A stretch of 64,000 bases of DNA, taken from NCBI RefSeq assembly GCF_009830945.1, contig NZ_VWVV01000013.1, forward strand, positions 114,767 to 178,766, written 5' to 3'. This document shows, piece by piece, positions 1 through 9,157 of the stretch (positions are counted from its first letter, which is position 1; each line of letters opens with the position of its first letter). The notes below the pieces were generated by a model, which did not search any database, had not been told where the DNA came from, and saw only the letters and a program-made list of their open reading frames with translations. This DNA comes from Nocardiopsis sp. FR4. Lineage in GTDB: Bacteria; Actinomycetota; Actinomycetes; Streptosporangiales; Streptosporangiaceae. Position numbers and translations under genes: made by a program.

Positions 1-621
1 GTGCCGCTCCGCCCTCCTCACCCGCAGACCGGCCTGTTCCAGGAGAGCCCGGTACCCCTCCTCGGAGCGCGCGTCGGCAATACAGGACACCCACCCCGCG
101 ATCCCCGCCAACTCCTCGGGGAGACCCCCCTCGGCGACGGTGACGTCGGTGATCCCGACCCGGCCGCCCGGCCTCAGCACCCGCGCGAACTCGGCTGCGG
201 CGGCCTCCTTGTCGGGGAAGGTGCACAGGGCGCACTCGCACACCAGGGCGTCGAAGGTACCGGCGGCGAAGGGCAGGCGTTCGGCGTCGCCCTCGTGGAA
301 GCGGACCCGGTCGGCCAGGCCCGCCCGCTCGGTCACCGCGCGGGCCGTTGCCACGGTGGCGGGGCCGAGATCGACGCCGTCCACCCGGGCGCCGTACTCG
401 GCGGCCAGGAGCCGGGCGGTGGTGCCGGGACCGGAGGCGACGTCGAGCACCCGGGCACCGGGGGCCGGGGCGAGGGAGTCGGCGAGACGGCGGGTGAGGG
501 CCAGGCCCCCGGGGTGGTAGGACTCCCCGAGCAGCAGGGCCACGGCGTCGGTGCCGTAGGCGGCGGCGCAGCAGGACTTGACCGCGTCGGGTCCGGGAGC
601 GGGTAGCGGTCGTTCGGTCAC
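1..621 (-). CDS. SAM-dependent methyltransferase, 3' end cut by the window
   Basis: Class I SAM-dependent methyltransferase of unknown substrate; 207 residues are visible and the C-terminus lies beyond the window. Glycine-rich motif I reads VLDVASGPGTTA (about residues 47-58). The acidic residue of motif II is in VDGVDL, and the LRPGGR motif follows near residue 148. The N-terminus carries an unusual Cys pair (KSCCAAAYG, near residues 15-23). The GTG start overlaps the stop of the upstream radical SAM gene by four bases (GTGA), so the two are translationally coupled and probably act in one pathway. Arsenite methyltransferase-like or lipid/quinone methyltransferase roles are possible, but nothing visible decides between them. 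Confidence 0.85.
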   Translation of the reverse strand, partial: MTERPLPAPGPDAVKSCCAAAYGTDAVALLLGESYHPGGLALTRRLADSLAPAPGARVLDVASGPGTTARLLAAEYGARVDGVDLGPATVATARAVTERAGLADRVRFHEGDAERLPFAAGTFDALVCECALCTFPDKEAAAAEFARVLRPGGRVGITDVTVAEGGLPEELAGIAGWVSCIADARSEEGYRALLEQAGLRVRRAERH

Positions 622-2249
622 GGCTCCTCCACCGCGCGTCGTCCGACGTTGGTGTGGTCCGGGGCGACCGGGGGCTGTTCGCCCGCCTCCTCGCGGTGCC
701 CGTCGCGGGCGATGCGGGAGCCGTAGGGCGACTCCACGGTGACGTCGGCCAACTGGCGGGAGTTGGGGACGACGTCGGCGACCTCGACCCCGGACATCCG
801 GGCGCGGACCTGCTCGCGGTAGCCCACGGAGTTGTAGGCGCAGAAGGGGATGATCCGCCCGTCGGGAGTGATCTCCTCCACGCAGCACTTCATGAGTTGT
901 TTGACGTTGAGGGTGTAGGGGTCGAGGAAGTCCTGGACCACGATCATGAACACCCGGTCGCCCAGGTCCTTGGCCGCCTCGGGAAGGTCGATGCCGCAGG
1001 CGGCGCACTCGGCGTTGGCGGTGGCCGCGGCCAATCCGTCCATGGTGGTGGGGGCGTTCATGAACGCCGAGGCGCTCCACAGCCGTTCCAGGGAGGCGCG
1101 TAGCTCGGGGTCGGGAAGGACGCGGTTGCTGGCGTAGTCGAGGTAGTCGTCCACGTCGACCAGACGGGGCAGGGGGATGACGTCGGTGCGGTCGTCCTTG
1201 CGGTCCACGAGCAGGTAGGTCACCGAGCGGCAGGTGGGGAAGCAGCAGGGGACGGGGACGAAGTCGCCGGGGCGGAACCAGTCGGGGCGTTGCTCGGTGA
1301 TCATCTCCATGACGTCGGAGTTGGTCAGCCGGGTGAGCGGGTCGAACTCCACGTGGCGGCCGGAGTGGGTGACCGGCTGGAACGTGACGGCGTACACGGC
1401 GGGGTGGTCGACGCCGAACGCGATGATGTCGCCGAGTTCGTGGTCGTTGAGGTCGCGTTCGACCGCGGCGACCAGGGTGACGGTCAGGCCCGCCTCGGCG
1501 CAGTTGTCCAGGGCCCGCCGTTTGCGCTCGCGCAGGTCGGTGCCGCGGATCGCGCGGTGGGTGGCCTCCTCGAAGCCGTCGAACTGGAGGTAGACGTTGA
1601 CCGCCGTGCCGTTGCGCCCGTTGCGCCCGGCGAGCGCGTCCACGAACTTGGGGTCGGTGGCCAGGCGGATGCCGTTGGTGTTGATGTTGACGATCTTGAT
1701 GGGCCGCTCGATCGCCATGTCCACGAAGTCCAGGATATCGGCGTGGATGGTGGGCTCGCCGCCGGAGAACATCACCACCTCGGGTTCGCCCTCGGCCTCG
1801 ACGAAGGTGTCGAGCATCAGCGCGCACTGCTCACGGGTGATGGAGTAGCCTCCGGTGTCCGGTCCCCTTCTCTCCTGCTGGCGCCCGGAGTCGGCGAAGC
1901 AGATCGGACAGTCCAGGTTGCAGCCCGTGTTCACCTCGATGATGCCCAGGCAGGCGTGCTGCTTGTGCTCGGGGCACAGCCCGCAGTCGGAGGGGCATCC
2001 GTCCCTGACCTCGGTCTGGAAGGCCAGCGGCAGCGTGCCCGGCTTGTTGAACCGTGTGGACTCGGTGTACAGCTGGGCGTCCCCGTAGACCAGCGCCTCG
2101 AACCAGCCGTGGTCCTTGCATCGTTTGCGCAGGTAGACCTTGTTGTCGCGGATGTTGACCTGGGCGTCGACCACCACCTTGCACACCGGGCAGACGCTCT
2201 TGGTGTACTCGACGAAGATCTCGTCCCGGTCCCTCGCTTTGTCGGCCAC
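618..2249 (-). CDS. Radical SAM protein, MJ0619/Tes-like
   Basis: Radical SAM enzyme of 543 residues, related to the archaeal MJ0619 / tetraether synthase (Tes) group by its layout of several Cys clusters. CPVC lies at residues 20-23, an auxiliary cluster CPSDCGLC...HKQHAC at 85-100, and the radical SAM CxxxCxxC (CNLDCPIC) at 110-117. A SAM-binding FSGGEPT segment follows. Family members make C-C bonds or methylate lipids and cofactors; the substrate here is unknown. I chose the GTG at 2249 because GGGGAAGG precedes it by about 11 bases and the conserved part begins there. An upstream extension to 2525 is open but low-complexity and would overlap the divergent promoter region. It is coupled to the methyltransferase downstream. 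Confidence 0.85.
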   Translation of the reverse strand: MADKARDRDEIFVEYTKSVCPVCKVVVDAQVNIRDNKVYLRKRCKDHGWFEALVYGDAQLYTESTRFNKPGTLPLAFQTEVRDGCPSDCGLCPEHKQHACLGIIEVNTGCNLDCPICFADSGRQQERRGPDTGGYSITREQCALMLDTFVEAEGEPEVVMFSGGEPTIHADILDFVDMAIERPIKIVNINTNGIRLATDPKFVDALAGRNGRNGTAVNVYLQFDGFEEATHRAIRGTDLRERKRRALDNCAEAGLTVTLVAAVERDLNDHELGDIIAFGVDHPAVYAVTFQPVTHSGRHVEFDPLTRLTNSDVMEMITEQRPDWFRPGDFVPVPCCFPTCRSVTYLLVDRKDDRTDVIPLPRLVDVDDYLDYASNRVLPDPELRASLERLWSASAFMNAPTTMDGLAAATANAECAACGIDLPEAAKDLGDRVFMIVVQDFLDPYTLNVKQLMKCCVEEITPDGRIIPFCAYNSVGYREQVRARMSGVEVADVVPNSRQLADVTVESPYGSRIARDGHREEAGEQPPVAPDHTNVGRRAVEEP

Positions 2250-2415
2250 GTGCGGCCCGCCTTCCCCGTCGGTGCTCTCGTGCGCAACGCACCACAGTCC
2301 ATCCCACATCGCCGGGCCCGCGGAGAGGAGTGTCGGCGCGCCGACAGTTCCCACCCGCGCGACGGCACCGGCCGCGCTCGCCGTTCGTGGCGGGACAGGC
2401 GCGCCTGCGGAACAG

Positions 2416-2433
2416 GTGTCGTGTCGCTGACAC
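2416..2433. promoter_or_regulatory. Crp/Fnr-type operator between divergent genes
   Basis: Inverted repeat GTGTCG-N6-TGACAC, one of six similar sites in the left 17 kb. It lies 122 bases before the reductase start and 167 bases before the radical SAM start, so one site could control both directions. Assignment to the Crp/Fnr protein at 5418-6137 is inference. Confidence 0.55.
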
Positions 2434-2554
2434 TGTTGCCCGCCTCGGCCAAGGAGTGTGTTGGATGGGATCCGGGTGCCAGGGACATGGCCGTGGCCGG
2501 AAAGCGGCACCGCCGTCCGGGCCACGGGACGACATCCGCTTCGAAAGGGCCACG

Positions 2555-3937
2555 GTGAGCAGAGAGTTGCTGGTGATCGGCGGCGGTAGCGCCGGACTGT
2601 CGGCCGCCCGCACGGCCGTGGCGGCGGGGGCCCGCCCGACCCTGGTGACCGAGGGACCGCCCGGCGGCGACTGCACCTTCACCGGCTGTGTGCCCTCCAA
2701 GGCCCTGATCGAGGCCGCCGCGCGCGGCGAGGACTTCACCGCCGCGATGCGGCGGGTCCGCGGTGCCGTCGACACCGTCGCCGCCACCGAGAACGAGGCG
2801 GCCCTGACCGGCGAGGGCATCGAGGTGGTGCGCGGACGCGCCATGTTCCTCTCCCCCTACGAGGTGGAGGTCGGCACCCGCGTGCTGACCCCCGACCGCG
2901 TCGTGATCGCCACCGGAAGCGCCCCGCTGCTGCCGCCAGTGCCCGGACTGCGCGGTCTGGATCCGCTGACCAGCGACACCGTCTTCTCCCTGCGCCGGCG
3001 TCCGCGCAGCCTGGCGGTCCTGGGCGGCGGGGCGATCGGCTGCGAGCTCGCCCAGGCCTTCGCGCGCCTGGGCACGGCGGTGACCGTGGTGGAGGCCGCC
3101 GGCCGGCTGCTGCCGAACGAGGACCCCGAGGCGTCCGGGGTCCTCGCCGCCCGCTTCGCCGCCGAGGGGATCGGGGTGCGCACCGGGGCTGAGGTCTCGG
3201 GCGCCTCCCGCACGGACGGCACGGCGGTACTGGAGCTGGCCGACGGAGGCCGGGTGGAGGCCGAGCGGGTCCTGGTCGCGGTGGGACGCCGACCGACCAC
3301 GGGATCGCTGCGCCTGGCCGCCGCACAGGTGGACCTGGACCGGCGCGGGGCGGTGGTGACCTCTGCCTGCCTGGCCACGACCTCGCCCTCCCGGGTCTAC
3401 GCGGCGGGTGACGTCACCGGCCGCGTCGCGCTCACCCACGCCGCCCACCTCATGGGCCGGGTCGCCGCGCGCAACGCTCTGCGCCGCGGCCCGCCCGCGC
3501 GCCTGGACGACTCCGTCATCCCCCGCGTGACGTTCACCGATCCGGAGGTGGCCCACGTCGGCGTCACCGAACGGGAGGCGGCCCGGACACACCCGCGCGC
3601 CCGGGTGGCCTACCTCCCCCTGAACGAGGTCGACCGCGCTGTGGTGACCGGACGCACGGACGGGTTCGTCAAGATCATCGCGGGACCCCGCCGGCTCCTG
3701 GGCGACACGGGCGGCGGCCGTGTCCTGGGAGCGACCATCGTCAGCGAACGCGCCGGAGAGATGGTCCACGAACTGGCCCTGGCCATGCGCACCGGCATGT
3801 TCACCGGGCGCCTCGCCCAGACCGTGCACGCCTACCCCACCTACGCGGTCGGCGTCCAACAGGCCGCCGCCCAGTTCGTGGGCGGGTACGGCGGGCGCGT
3901 CGCCCGGCCGGTCGACCAGGACGGGTCCCGGCTCTGA
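2555..3937 (+). CDS. FAD-dependent pyridine nucleotide-disulfide oxidoreductase
   Basis: Flavoprotein of 460 residues in the mercuric reductase / dihydrolipoamide dehydrogenase family. The FAD-binding GGGSAG motif is at residues 9-14. The redox-active disulfide is C40/C45 in GGDCTFTGCVPSK, and the NAD(P)H-binding GGGAIGCE segment lies mid-protein. The dimerisation domain ends with the HAYPT motif that supplies the catalytic His-Glu pair. It lacks the N-terminal metal-binding domain and the C-terminal Cys pair of true MerA, so mercury reduction is unlikely; a quinone, disulfide or thiol substrate is more plausible. The GTG at 2555 is preceded by GAAAGGG. It heads an operon with the methyltransferase 25 bases downstream and is divergent from the radical SAM gene. 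Confidence 0.85.
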   Translation: MSRELLVIGGGSAGLSAARTAVAAGARPTLVTEGPPGGDCTFTGCVPSKALIEAAARGEDFTAAMRRVRGAVDTVAATENEAALTGEGIEVVRGRAMFLSPYEVEVGTRVLTPDRVVIATGSAPLLPPVPGLRGLDPLTSDTVFSLRRRPRSLAVLGGGAIGCELAQAFARLGTAVTVVEAAGRLLPNEDPEASGVLAARFAAEGIGVRTGAEVSGASRTDGTAVLELADGGRVEAERVLVAVGRRPTTGSLRLAAAQVDLDRRGAVVTSACLATTSPSRVYAAGDVTGRVALTHAAHLMGRVAARNALRRGPPARLDDSVIPRVTFTDPEVAHVGVTEREAARTHPRARVAYLPLNEVDRAVVTGRTDGFVKIIAGPRRLLGDTGGGRVLGATIVSERAGEMVHELALAMRTGMFTGRLAQTVHAYPTYAVGVQQAAAQFVGGYGGRVARPVDQDGSRL

Positions 3938-3962
3938 CGGCCATGGAAGGGAAGGGGCGCTG

Positions 3963-4742
3963 ATGCCGGGAGCGGGGAACGCGGACGGCTACCGATGGGA
4001 GCGCTACCTCGCGGACTTCCACGCGGAGCGGCCCGCGGTCACCGAACGGCTCCTCGGCCTGAGCGACGGCCGCCCCTACTCCTGGCTGGCCGAACCGCTG
4101 TGCCCGTCACCCGGTCCGGTCCTCGACCTGGGCTGCGGGTCGGCCCCCACCCGCGCCGAACTACCCGCCGTGCGCTGGGTGGGAGTGGACGCCTCCGGCT
4201 CGGAGCTGGCGTGCGCGGCCGCGGCGGGCCGCCGCCCGCTCGTCCGGGCGGACGCGGCGGCGCTGCCCCTGGCGGACCGGTCCGTGGCCGCGGTGTGCGC
4301 GGCGATGTCCCTACAGGTCCTCACCCCGCTCGACACCGTCCTTCGGGAGGTGGAACGCGTTCTGCGTCCGGGCGGGACGATGGCCGCGCTCGTCCCGGCG
4401 AGCCCGTTCCCGCCCACCCGCGGCCTGCTGGGCTGGGCGCGGGTGCTGTACTCCCTGCGTACGCCCCGCCTGTCCTGGCCCAACCCGCAGGCGTGCGAGG
4501 GCGCGGCGCGACTCCTGCGATCACGTGGCTGGACGGTCCTGTCCGACGAACGGCGCGTGCTGCGGCTCTCGGTGAGCGACCCGGACCGCGCCTCGCTCCT
4601 GGTGCGGGCCCTGTACCTGCCCGACACGGGAGCCGGGCGGTTGGAGGCGGCCGAGCGCGCGCTCGCGTCGTGGGCCCGGCCCGGACGCCTCCTGCCGCTG
4701 CCGTTGCGGCGCGTCGTCGCCCGCCTCCCCGAGGCGCCGTGA
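3963..4742 (+). CDS. Class I SAM-dependent methyltransferase
   Basis: Small-molecule-type methyltransferase of 259 residues. Motif I is VLDLGCGSAPTR, motif II has GVDAS, and an LRPGGT motif precedes the C-terminal third. The substrate is unknown. The ATG is preceded by GGAAGGGAAGGGG and lies 25 bases after the reductase stop, so the two are co-transcribed. A second methyltransferase partners the divergent radical SAM gene, so this four-gene divergon holds two methyltransferases, one radical SAM enzyme and one flavin reductase. That looks like a biosynthetic or modification unit rather than a stress gene pair. Confidence 0.85.
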   Translation: MPGAGNADGYRWERYLADFHAERPAVTERLLGLSDGRPYSWLAEPLCPSPGPVLDLGCGSAPTRAELPAVRWVGVDASGSELACAAAAGRRPLVRADAAALPLADRSVAAVCAAMSLQVLTPLDTVLREVERVLRPGGTMAALVPASPFPPTRGLLGWARVLYSLRTPRLSWPNPQACEGAARLLRSRGWTVLSDERRVLRLSVSDPDRASLLVRALYLPDTGAGRLEAAERALASWARPGRLLPLPLRRVVARLPEAP

Positions 4743-4778
4743 CCGGAAACCCCGCCGGCCCCGCAACGGCCGGGGGAA

Positions 4779-4796
4779 GTGTCAGACGGATGACAC
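4779..4796. promoter_or_regulatory. Crp/Fnr-type operator, perfect palindrome
   Basis: GTGTCA-N6-TGACAC, a perfect 6-bp inverted repeat preceded by GGAA, lying 150 bases upstream of the membrane protein start at 4947. The rest of the 204-base gap (4743-4946) shows no gene. Confidence 0.6.
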
Positions 4797-4946
4797 AGCG
4801 CCCCTGACGTATCGGACCACGGTGGTCGAATGGGGGAAACGGCTGCTCGTACACGGCGAACGGCCGGTGCCTCCCGCGCGGGGACCGCTCGGGAGGCACG
4901 AGGGCCGGGCCCGTGCAGGCGGGCTCGGGGTGGGAGGTGAACAAGC

Positions 4947-5381
4947 ATGTCCACGATCGCGCACGCCCGTTCCCACGCGCTCACCCACGCATGGCGGGGT
5001 GTGGTGGCGGGACTCGCCGGCGGAGCCGTCTTCGGGATCCTCATGGCGACGGCGGGAATGCTCCCCATGGTCGCCATGCTGGTGGGCAGCCAGAGCCCCG
5101 CGGTCGGGGCGGTGGTGCACCTGGCGATCTCCGCGGCCATCGGTCTGGGGTTCGGCGTCCTGGCCGGGGCCTTCGCCGACCGCCTGTTGCCGGTCCTGGC
5201 CGCGGGTCTGGCCTACGGTCTGGCGTGGTGGGTGCTCGGCGGGCTCGTCCTGATGCCCGCGGCGCTCGGGATGCCGCTGTTCCCCATGGACCAGGCGGCG
5301 ATGATGAGCCTGATGGGCCATCTCGTCTACGGGCTGGTGGCCGCGCTGGTGCTCTACGCCCTGAGCCGCCGCGAGGTCTAG
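4947..5381 (+). CDS. Small four-helix membrane protein
   Basis: Conserved-looking integral membrane protein of 144 residues with no family I can name. Four hydrophobic segments are visible: about residues 18-42 (VVAGLAGGAVFGILMATAGM), 52-72, 78-100 and 115-138. Glycine- and alanine-rich helices and a Met-rich middle (MGHL, MPLFPMDQAAMM) are notable; Met clusters sometimes bind copper, but that is speculation. A strong ribosome site (GGGAGGTGAACAAGC) fixes the ATG. It lies just upstream of the Crp/Fnr gene and carries a perfect copy of the candidate operator, so it is probably a regulon member. Confidence 0.8.
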   Translation: MSTIAHARSHALTHAWRGVVAGLAGGAVFGILMATAGMLPMVAMLVGSQSPAVGAVVHLAISAAIGLGFGVLAGAFADRLLPVLAAGLAYGLAWWVLGGLVLMPAALGMPLFPMDQAAMMSLMGHLVYGLVAALVLYALSRREV

Positions 5382-5417
5382 GGGTGAACGAGACGACGAC
5401 CACGACCCGGGACCGCC

Positions 5418-6137
5418 GTGGCTGACTACGGGTGCCTTTCCGAGACGGCCCTGTTCCAGGACCTCAGCCCAGCGGAGATGGACCGGTTCGCCGCCCGGGC
5501 CCCCGCACGTCCCCTGCGCACCGCGCAGGTCGTGCGGGCCCCACACGAAACGGTGGAGGCGCTCTATGTCGTCAAACGCGGCCGCGTACGCCTCTACCGG
5601 ATCCTTGAGGACGGCAGGACGGTCACCACGGCGATCGCCGGACCCGACGCGGTGTTCGGTCATATGCCGTGGCTCGGGTTGCGCATGGGCGGCAGCTGGG
5701 CCGAGGCGGTGGAGGACGGCTTGCTGTGCGTGATGGGCCGTGACGACGTCCGGCATCTGCTGCTGTCGAACCCGCGCGCGGCCCTGCGTGTCGCGGAACA
5801 GCTCGGTGCCCGGCTGGCCGACCTGGAACAGCGCCTGGCCGACACCATGTACAAGAGCGTGGCCGAGCGGACCGCGACGACCCTGTGCACGCTCGTCGAC
5901 CCGGTCGGATCCGGGCACGGCCCCATCACCGTCCGTCTCACCCACGAACAACTGGCCCGCCTGACCGGAACGACGAGGGAGCGTACCACCAGGGCTCTGA
6001 GCGAACTCGCCAAACGGGGTCTGCTGCGCCCTCGTCGGGGCAGGCTTCTGGTGCTGGACCGGCCGGGGCTGGCCCTTTTCGCCGACGGGGGCCTTCATTC
6101 CACCGTGGAGCCCGTGCGACAGGGAACGGGCTCCTGA
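5418..6137 (+). CDS. Crp/Fnr family transcriptional regulator
   Basis: Regulator of 239 residues with an N-terminal cyclic-nucleotide-type beta barrel (about residues 10-125), a long dimerisation helix (about 125-150) and a C-terminal winged helix. The recognition helix region reads LTHEQLARLTGTTRERTTRA and keeps the R-E-xxx-R spacing that contacts DNA in Crp (TRERTTR). There is no Fnr-type N-terminal Cys cluster, so an iron-sulfur oxygen sensor is unlikely; the effector (cyclic nucleotide, haem ligand or redox) cannot be read. The GTG start has a weak ribosome site. The palindrome GTGTCR-N6-TGACAC at several neighbouring promoters matches the size of a Crp-family operator and is the probable target. 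Confidence 0.9.
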   Translation: MADYGCLSETALFQDLSPAEMDRFAARAPARPLRTAQVVRAPHETVEALYVVKRGRVRLYRILEDGRTVTTAIAGPDAVFGHMPWLGLRMGGSWAEAVEDGLLCVMGRDDVRHLLLSNPRAALRVAEQLGARLADLEQRLADTMYKSVAERTATTLCTLVDPVGSGHGPITVRLTHEQLARLTGTTRERTTRALSELAKRGLLRPRRGRLLVLDRPGLALFADGGLHSTVEPVRQGTGS

Positions 6138-6662
6138 CTTCGGGATCGGCGCTGCCGCGTTCGATCCTCATGATCCTGGTCGCGGTGGCCCCAACCCGCG
6201 ATCAGGGGCTGCCCGACCAAGCACACATCACCGGTCGGCCCGGGATACATCATCAACCGCGCGGTGTGGTTCGGTGCGTGGGGCTGTCAGTTGACGTCCC
6301 GGCCCTTGGAGACAGCTGAGTCCCCAGGGGCCGCTTCACTCACATATGAAGTCCCCTCGCTTCGTCCTCGCTCTCGCTTTCCTCTTCGAGATGCGTACCC
6401 GCTGCGTCAACACCACGTACGCCTCTCGCGGCCGCACGGAAGTCACCCATGTGCAGTTCGTATGCACCGATCAGCGCGAAACCCGGTCACACGTTGATGA
6501 CCCTCGACCACATCTTGGGGTGGCGACCATGGCGTTGGCCGCTCGGGCGTTGCTCAGCAGCGTCATGGAGGCGCCGACGACTATGCCGTCCGCCGACAGT
6601 CGTAGCAGTCCCCGATCCGACCCCATCGAGGGCAGCAGCCCGAACTCCTTGCTCGGCGTGTG
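6138..6662. other. 525-base gap, no recognisable gene
   Basis: Lower GC than its surroundings and no open frame with family resemblance. It probably consists of insertion-derived debris flanking the broken transposase that follows. Confidence 0.5.
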
Positions 6663-7848
6663 AAGGTCCAGGGCCCGAACCTCGGGATCGGTGTGGAACA
6701 CCGTCCTCAGGGCGGTGCGCGGTTGGTGTCCGTTGCGGCCCACCAGTGGTGCGGCGCGTTGGGCAAGCAGGCGGTGTGCCAGAGCGTGGTCAGCCTGCAC
6801 GCGGTCATCGACGCCGCCTCGATGCCGCTGACCTGGCGGCTCTACCCACCCAAGGAGTGGGCGGACCCGGATGATCCGTGTCGGGCCGAGAGCGGGATGC
6901 CCGAGCGCATCGGCCACCGCGAGAAGTGGCGGCTGGCCCTGGACATGATCGACCAGGTCCGCTCCTGGCACCTGCGGGACCGGGTGGTGGTGGCCAATGC
7001 CGGGTACGGGCAGATCCACGGCTTCCGCGACGCTCTGGCCGAGCGCGGTGTGGACTACGTGATCGCGGTACGCGGTGGCCTGAACGCCCACCCCGGACAT
7101 GCGGTGCCCGAGGCACCCGAACGGGTCGGCGGTGCGGTTCGCCCAGCGCAACCGCGCTACCGGACCCTGGCCCGCTCACTCAAGGACCTGGTCCTGGAGC
7201 GGGGGCGCACCGCGTTGCGCAGGTGCACGTGGCGGCAGGGGTCACGGGGGGCGTTGCGGGGCCGGTTCCTGGTCATGGAAGTGCGTCCGGCAGGGGTCGC
7301 GGCCCGCAGGGCTGCTCTGACCCGGGCGGGCGGACGGCCGGCCGGGGATGGAGTGCTGCCGGTCGAGACGCTGATCGCCGGGTGGCCGCCCCATGAGGAG
7401 GTGCCCACGGACTACTGGCTGTCCAGCCTGCCCGCCGACATCGTGTCGCGGCACCTGGCGCGGTGGGCCAAGATCCGGTGGCGGACCGAGCACGACTACC
7501 GCGAGCCCAAGCGCGGTTTGGGATTGGACCGCTACGAGGGGCGGACCTGTCGGGGCTGGTACCACCATGTCACCCTGGTCAGCACGGCGCAGACGTTCCT
7601 GACCCTGCGCAGGCTGGACCCGGATCGGCGTCGGTCTGAGTCTGTACCAGGTCCTGGACGCGTTCCAGGGGGTGCTGCCGTGCTGGACCGGCGTGATCGC
7701 CGTCGCGGTCTACGCGGTGCAGGCCGGGATGACGGTGGAGCACACGGCCGAGACCTGGTGCCCGTATCTGACTGGGGCCGAAGGGCTGGAACTAGTCGCC
7801 CAGGCCTTCGCCCGCGCCGTGGCCAAGCTCTCCTGCCGCGCCTCCTGA
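6663..7848 (+). pseudogene. IS701-family transposase remnant
   Basis: Translation from about 6,700 matches the middle and end of IS701-type DDE transposases: a CGALGK...CQSVVSLHAVIDAASMPL stretch, the HREKWRLALDMID segment, and the RTEHDYRE...GLGLDRYEGR block that carries the catalytic Glu. The N-terminal third, including the first catalytic Asp, is missing. The second Asp is changed to Asn (VVVANAGYG where VVVADAGYG is usual). A frameshift near 7,630 moves the C-terminus (GLSLYQVLDAFQGVLPCWTG) into another frame, ending at 7848. Three independent lesions make this an inactive copy. No clear terminal inverted repeats were found. Confidence 0.8.
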
Positions 7849-7955
7849 GAGTGCCACCGGCAAAAGGGCCGCTCCCACTCCCGGTTTGACGGTTTCCATC
7901 GCGGATAGGGGAGTCCCACCACAAGGTGCACAAAACCGACGTGCGGGGGAAGGCC

Positions 7956-8432
7956 ATGACCCACTACCTGCTTCGCGGCGCGATGGCCGGGGCCGCGGGG
8001 ACCACGGCACTCAACACGGTCACCTACCTGGACATGGCGCTGCGGGCCAGACCGGCCAGCACGACTCCGGAAACGACCATCCGGAAACTGGAGGAGCTGA
8101 CCGGGGCGAGGCTGTCCGAGGCCGGGAACGACTCCGAGGAGGAGGCCAACCGTCGCTCTGGCATCGGACCCCTGCTCGGGATCGCCACGGGGGTGGCCTC
8201 GGGGATGCTCTACGGTGCCGCGCGTTCTCGCTGGCCGAGGCTGCCGGTCGCCCTGCTCGCGGTCGGAGCCGGTGTCGCGGCCAACGTGGGCAGCACCGCC
8301 CCGATGGCCGCGCTGGGGGTCACCGATCCCCGCGAGTGGTCGGCCGAGTCATGGGTCTCTGACATCGTCCCGCATCTGTCGTTCGGACTGGCCACCGCGC
8401 TGGCCTACGAGTTGTCCGACAGTACCTCCTGA
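7956..8432 (+). CDS. Membrane protein of unknown function
   Basis: Protein of 158 residues with hydrophobic stretches near residues 5-28, 68-88, 94-116 and 137-152, so probably three or four membrane helices. A polar stretch with EEEANRRSG lies between helices 1 and 2. I do not recognise the family. GGGGGAAGG sits just before the ATG. It is the first gene of a same-strand run with the VKOR-like protein, the dehydrogenase and the conserved unknown, which suggests a shared membrane redox role. Confidence 0.7.
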   Translation: MTHYLLRGAMAGAAGTTALNTVTYLDMALRARPASTTPETTIRKLEELTGARLSEAGNDSEEEANRRSGIGPLLGIATGVASGMLYGAARSRWPRLPVALLAVGAGVAANVGSTAPMAALGVTDPREWSAESWVSDIVPHLSFGLATALAYELSDSTS

Positions 8433-8614
8433 GGCCCCTGCACGACCGCGCCCGAGGTGTGCCCTGCTTTCCGCGTGTACGGGGCGGTGCCTCGGGTAGT
8501 GGCGCCTCCATGCGATCCGCATCACCTCGCAGGAGGCCCTCAGCAGCGCCTGCCAGGCTGTTCCGCCCGCGCTCGACCGGGATCGGCCGTTCCTCGTCGG
8601 CGGCCGGGGAACGG

Positions 8615-9136
8615 GTGAGCGACGCCTTGCGGCTGGGAACGGCACCGTTCGTTCGCGCTCGGCGGCGCGTCGCGGCCCTCGCGCTCACGGCGAGCGGCGC
8701 CTACACCGTCGTCGCCCTCTACCAGTTCGGACTGCTACGGAGGGTCCCGGAGCCCCGGCTTCCGGGCCTGGACGCCGACCGGGTGGACGCCAGCGGCGAG
8801 GCCTACGGAGTCCTCACCACGCCCGACGCCGCCCTGGGCATGGTCAGCAGTGCGCTGACCCTCCTGCTGGCGGGGATGGGCGGCGAGGATCGTGCGCGCG
8901 ATCGCCGATGGATACCCCTGGCGCTGGCGGGCAAGGCCGCGGCGGACGCGGTGGTGTCGCTGATCCTGTTCGCCGAACAGGTGAGCAGGCACCGGCGCGT
9001 GTGCTCGTGGTGCACTCTCGCGGCGATCGCCAACCTCGCGATGGTTCCCGCGTCGCTGCCGGAGGCCCGGGCCGCGCTCGCCCGGCACCGTGCGAGCGCC
9101 CCCGGGAGCCACACTGACCAGGAACGACTTCCCTGA
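8615..9136 (+). CDS. VKOR-like membrane thiol oxidoreductase
   Basis: Membrane protein of 173 residues resembling the vitamin K epoxide reductase family. It has four predicted helices and a CxxC motif (RRVCSWCTLAA, near residues 130-140) at the start of the last helix, where VKOR has its catalytic pair. The second, loop Cys pair of full VKOR enzymes is not seen, so it may be a reduced relative. The GTG at 8615 follows GGGGAACG and gives a sensible N-terminus; a longer frame from 8459 would add a basic low-complexity leader. It probably exchanges electrons between a periplasmic thiol partner and quinone, but this is inferred from CxxC and topology only. Confidence 0.6.
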   Translation: MSDALRLGTAPFVRARRRVAALALTASGAYTVVALYQFGLLRRVPEPRLPGLDADRVDASGEAYGVLTTPDAALGMVSSALTLLLAGMGGEDRARDRRWIPLALAGKAAADAVVSLILFAEQVSRHRRVCSWCTLAAIANLAMVPASLPEARAALARHRASAPGSHTDQERLP

Positions 9137-9157
9137 AGGGGAACGGACGGAGGAGCG

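Noticed and set aside
2250..2525. N-terminal extension of the radical SAM protein
   Set aside because: Low-complexity, no family similarity and overlapping the divergent promoter region; GTG 2249 has a good ribosome site.
2555..3937. Mercuric reductase
   Set aside because: No N-terminal metal-binding domain, no C-terminal Cys pair and no mer neighbours.
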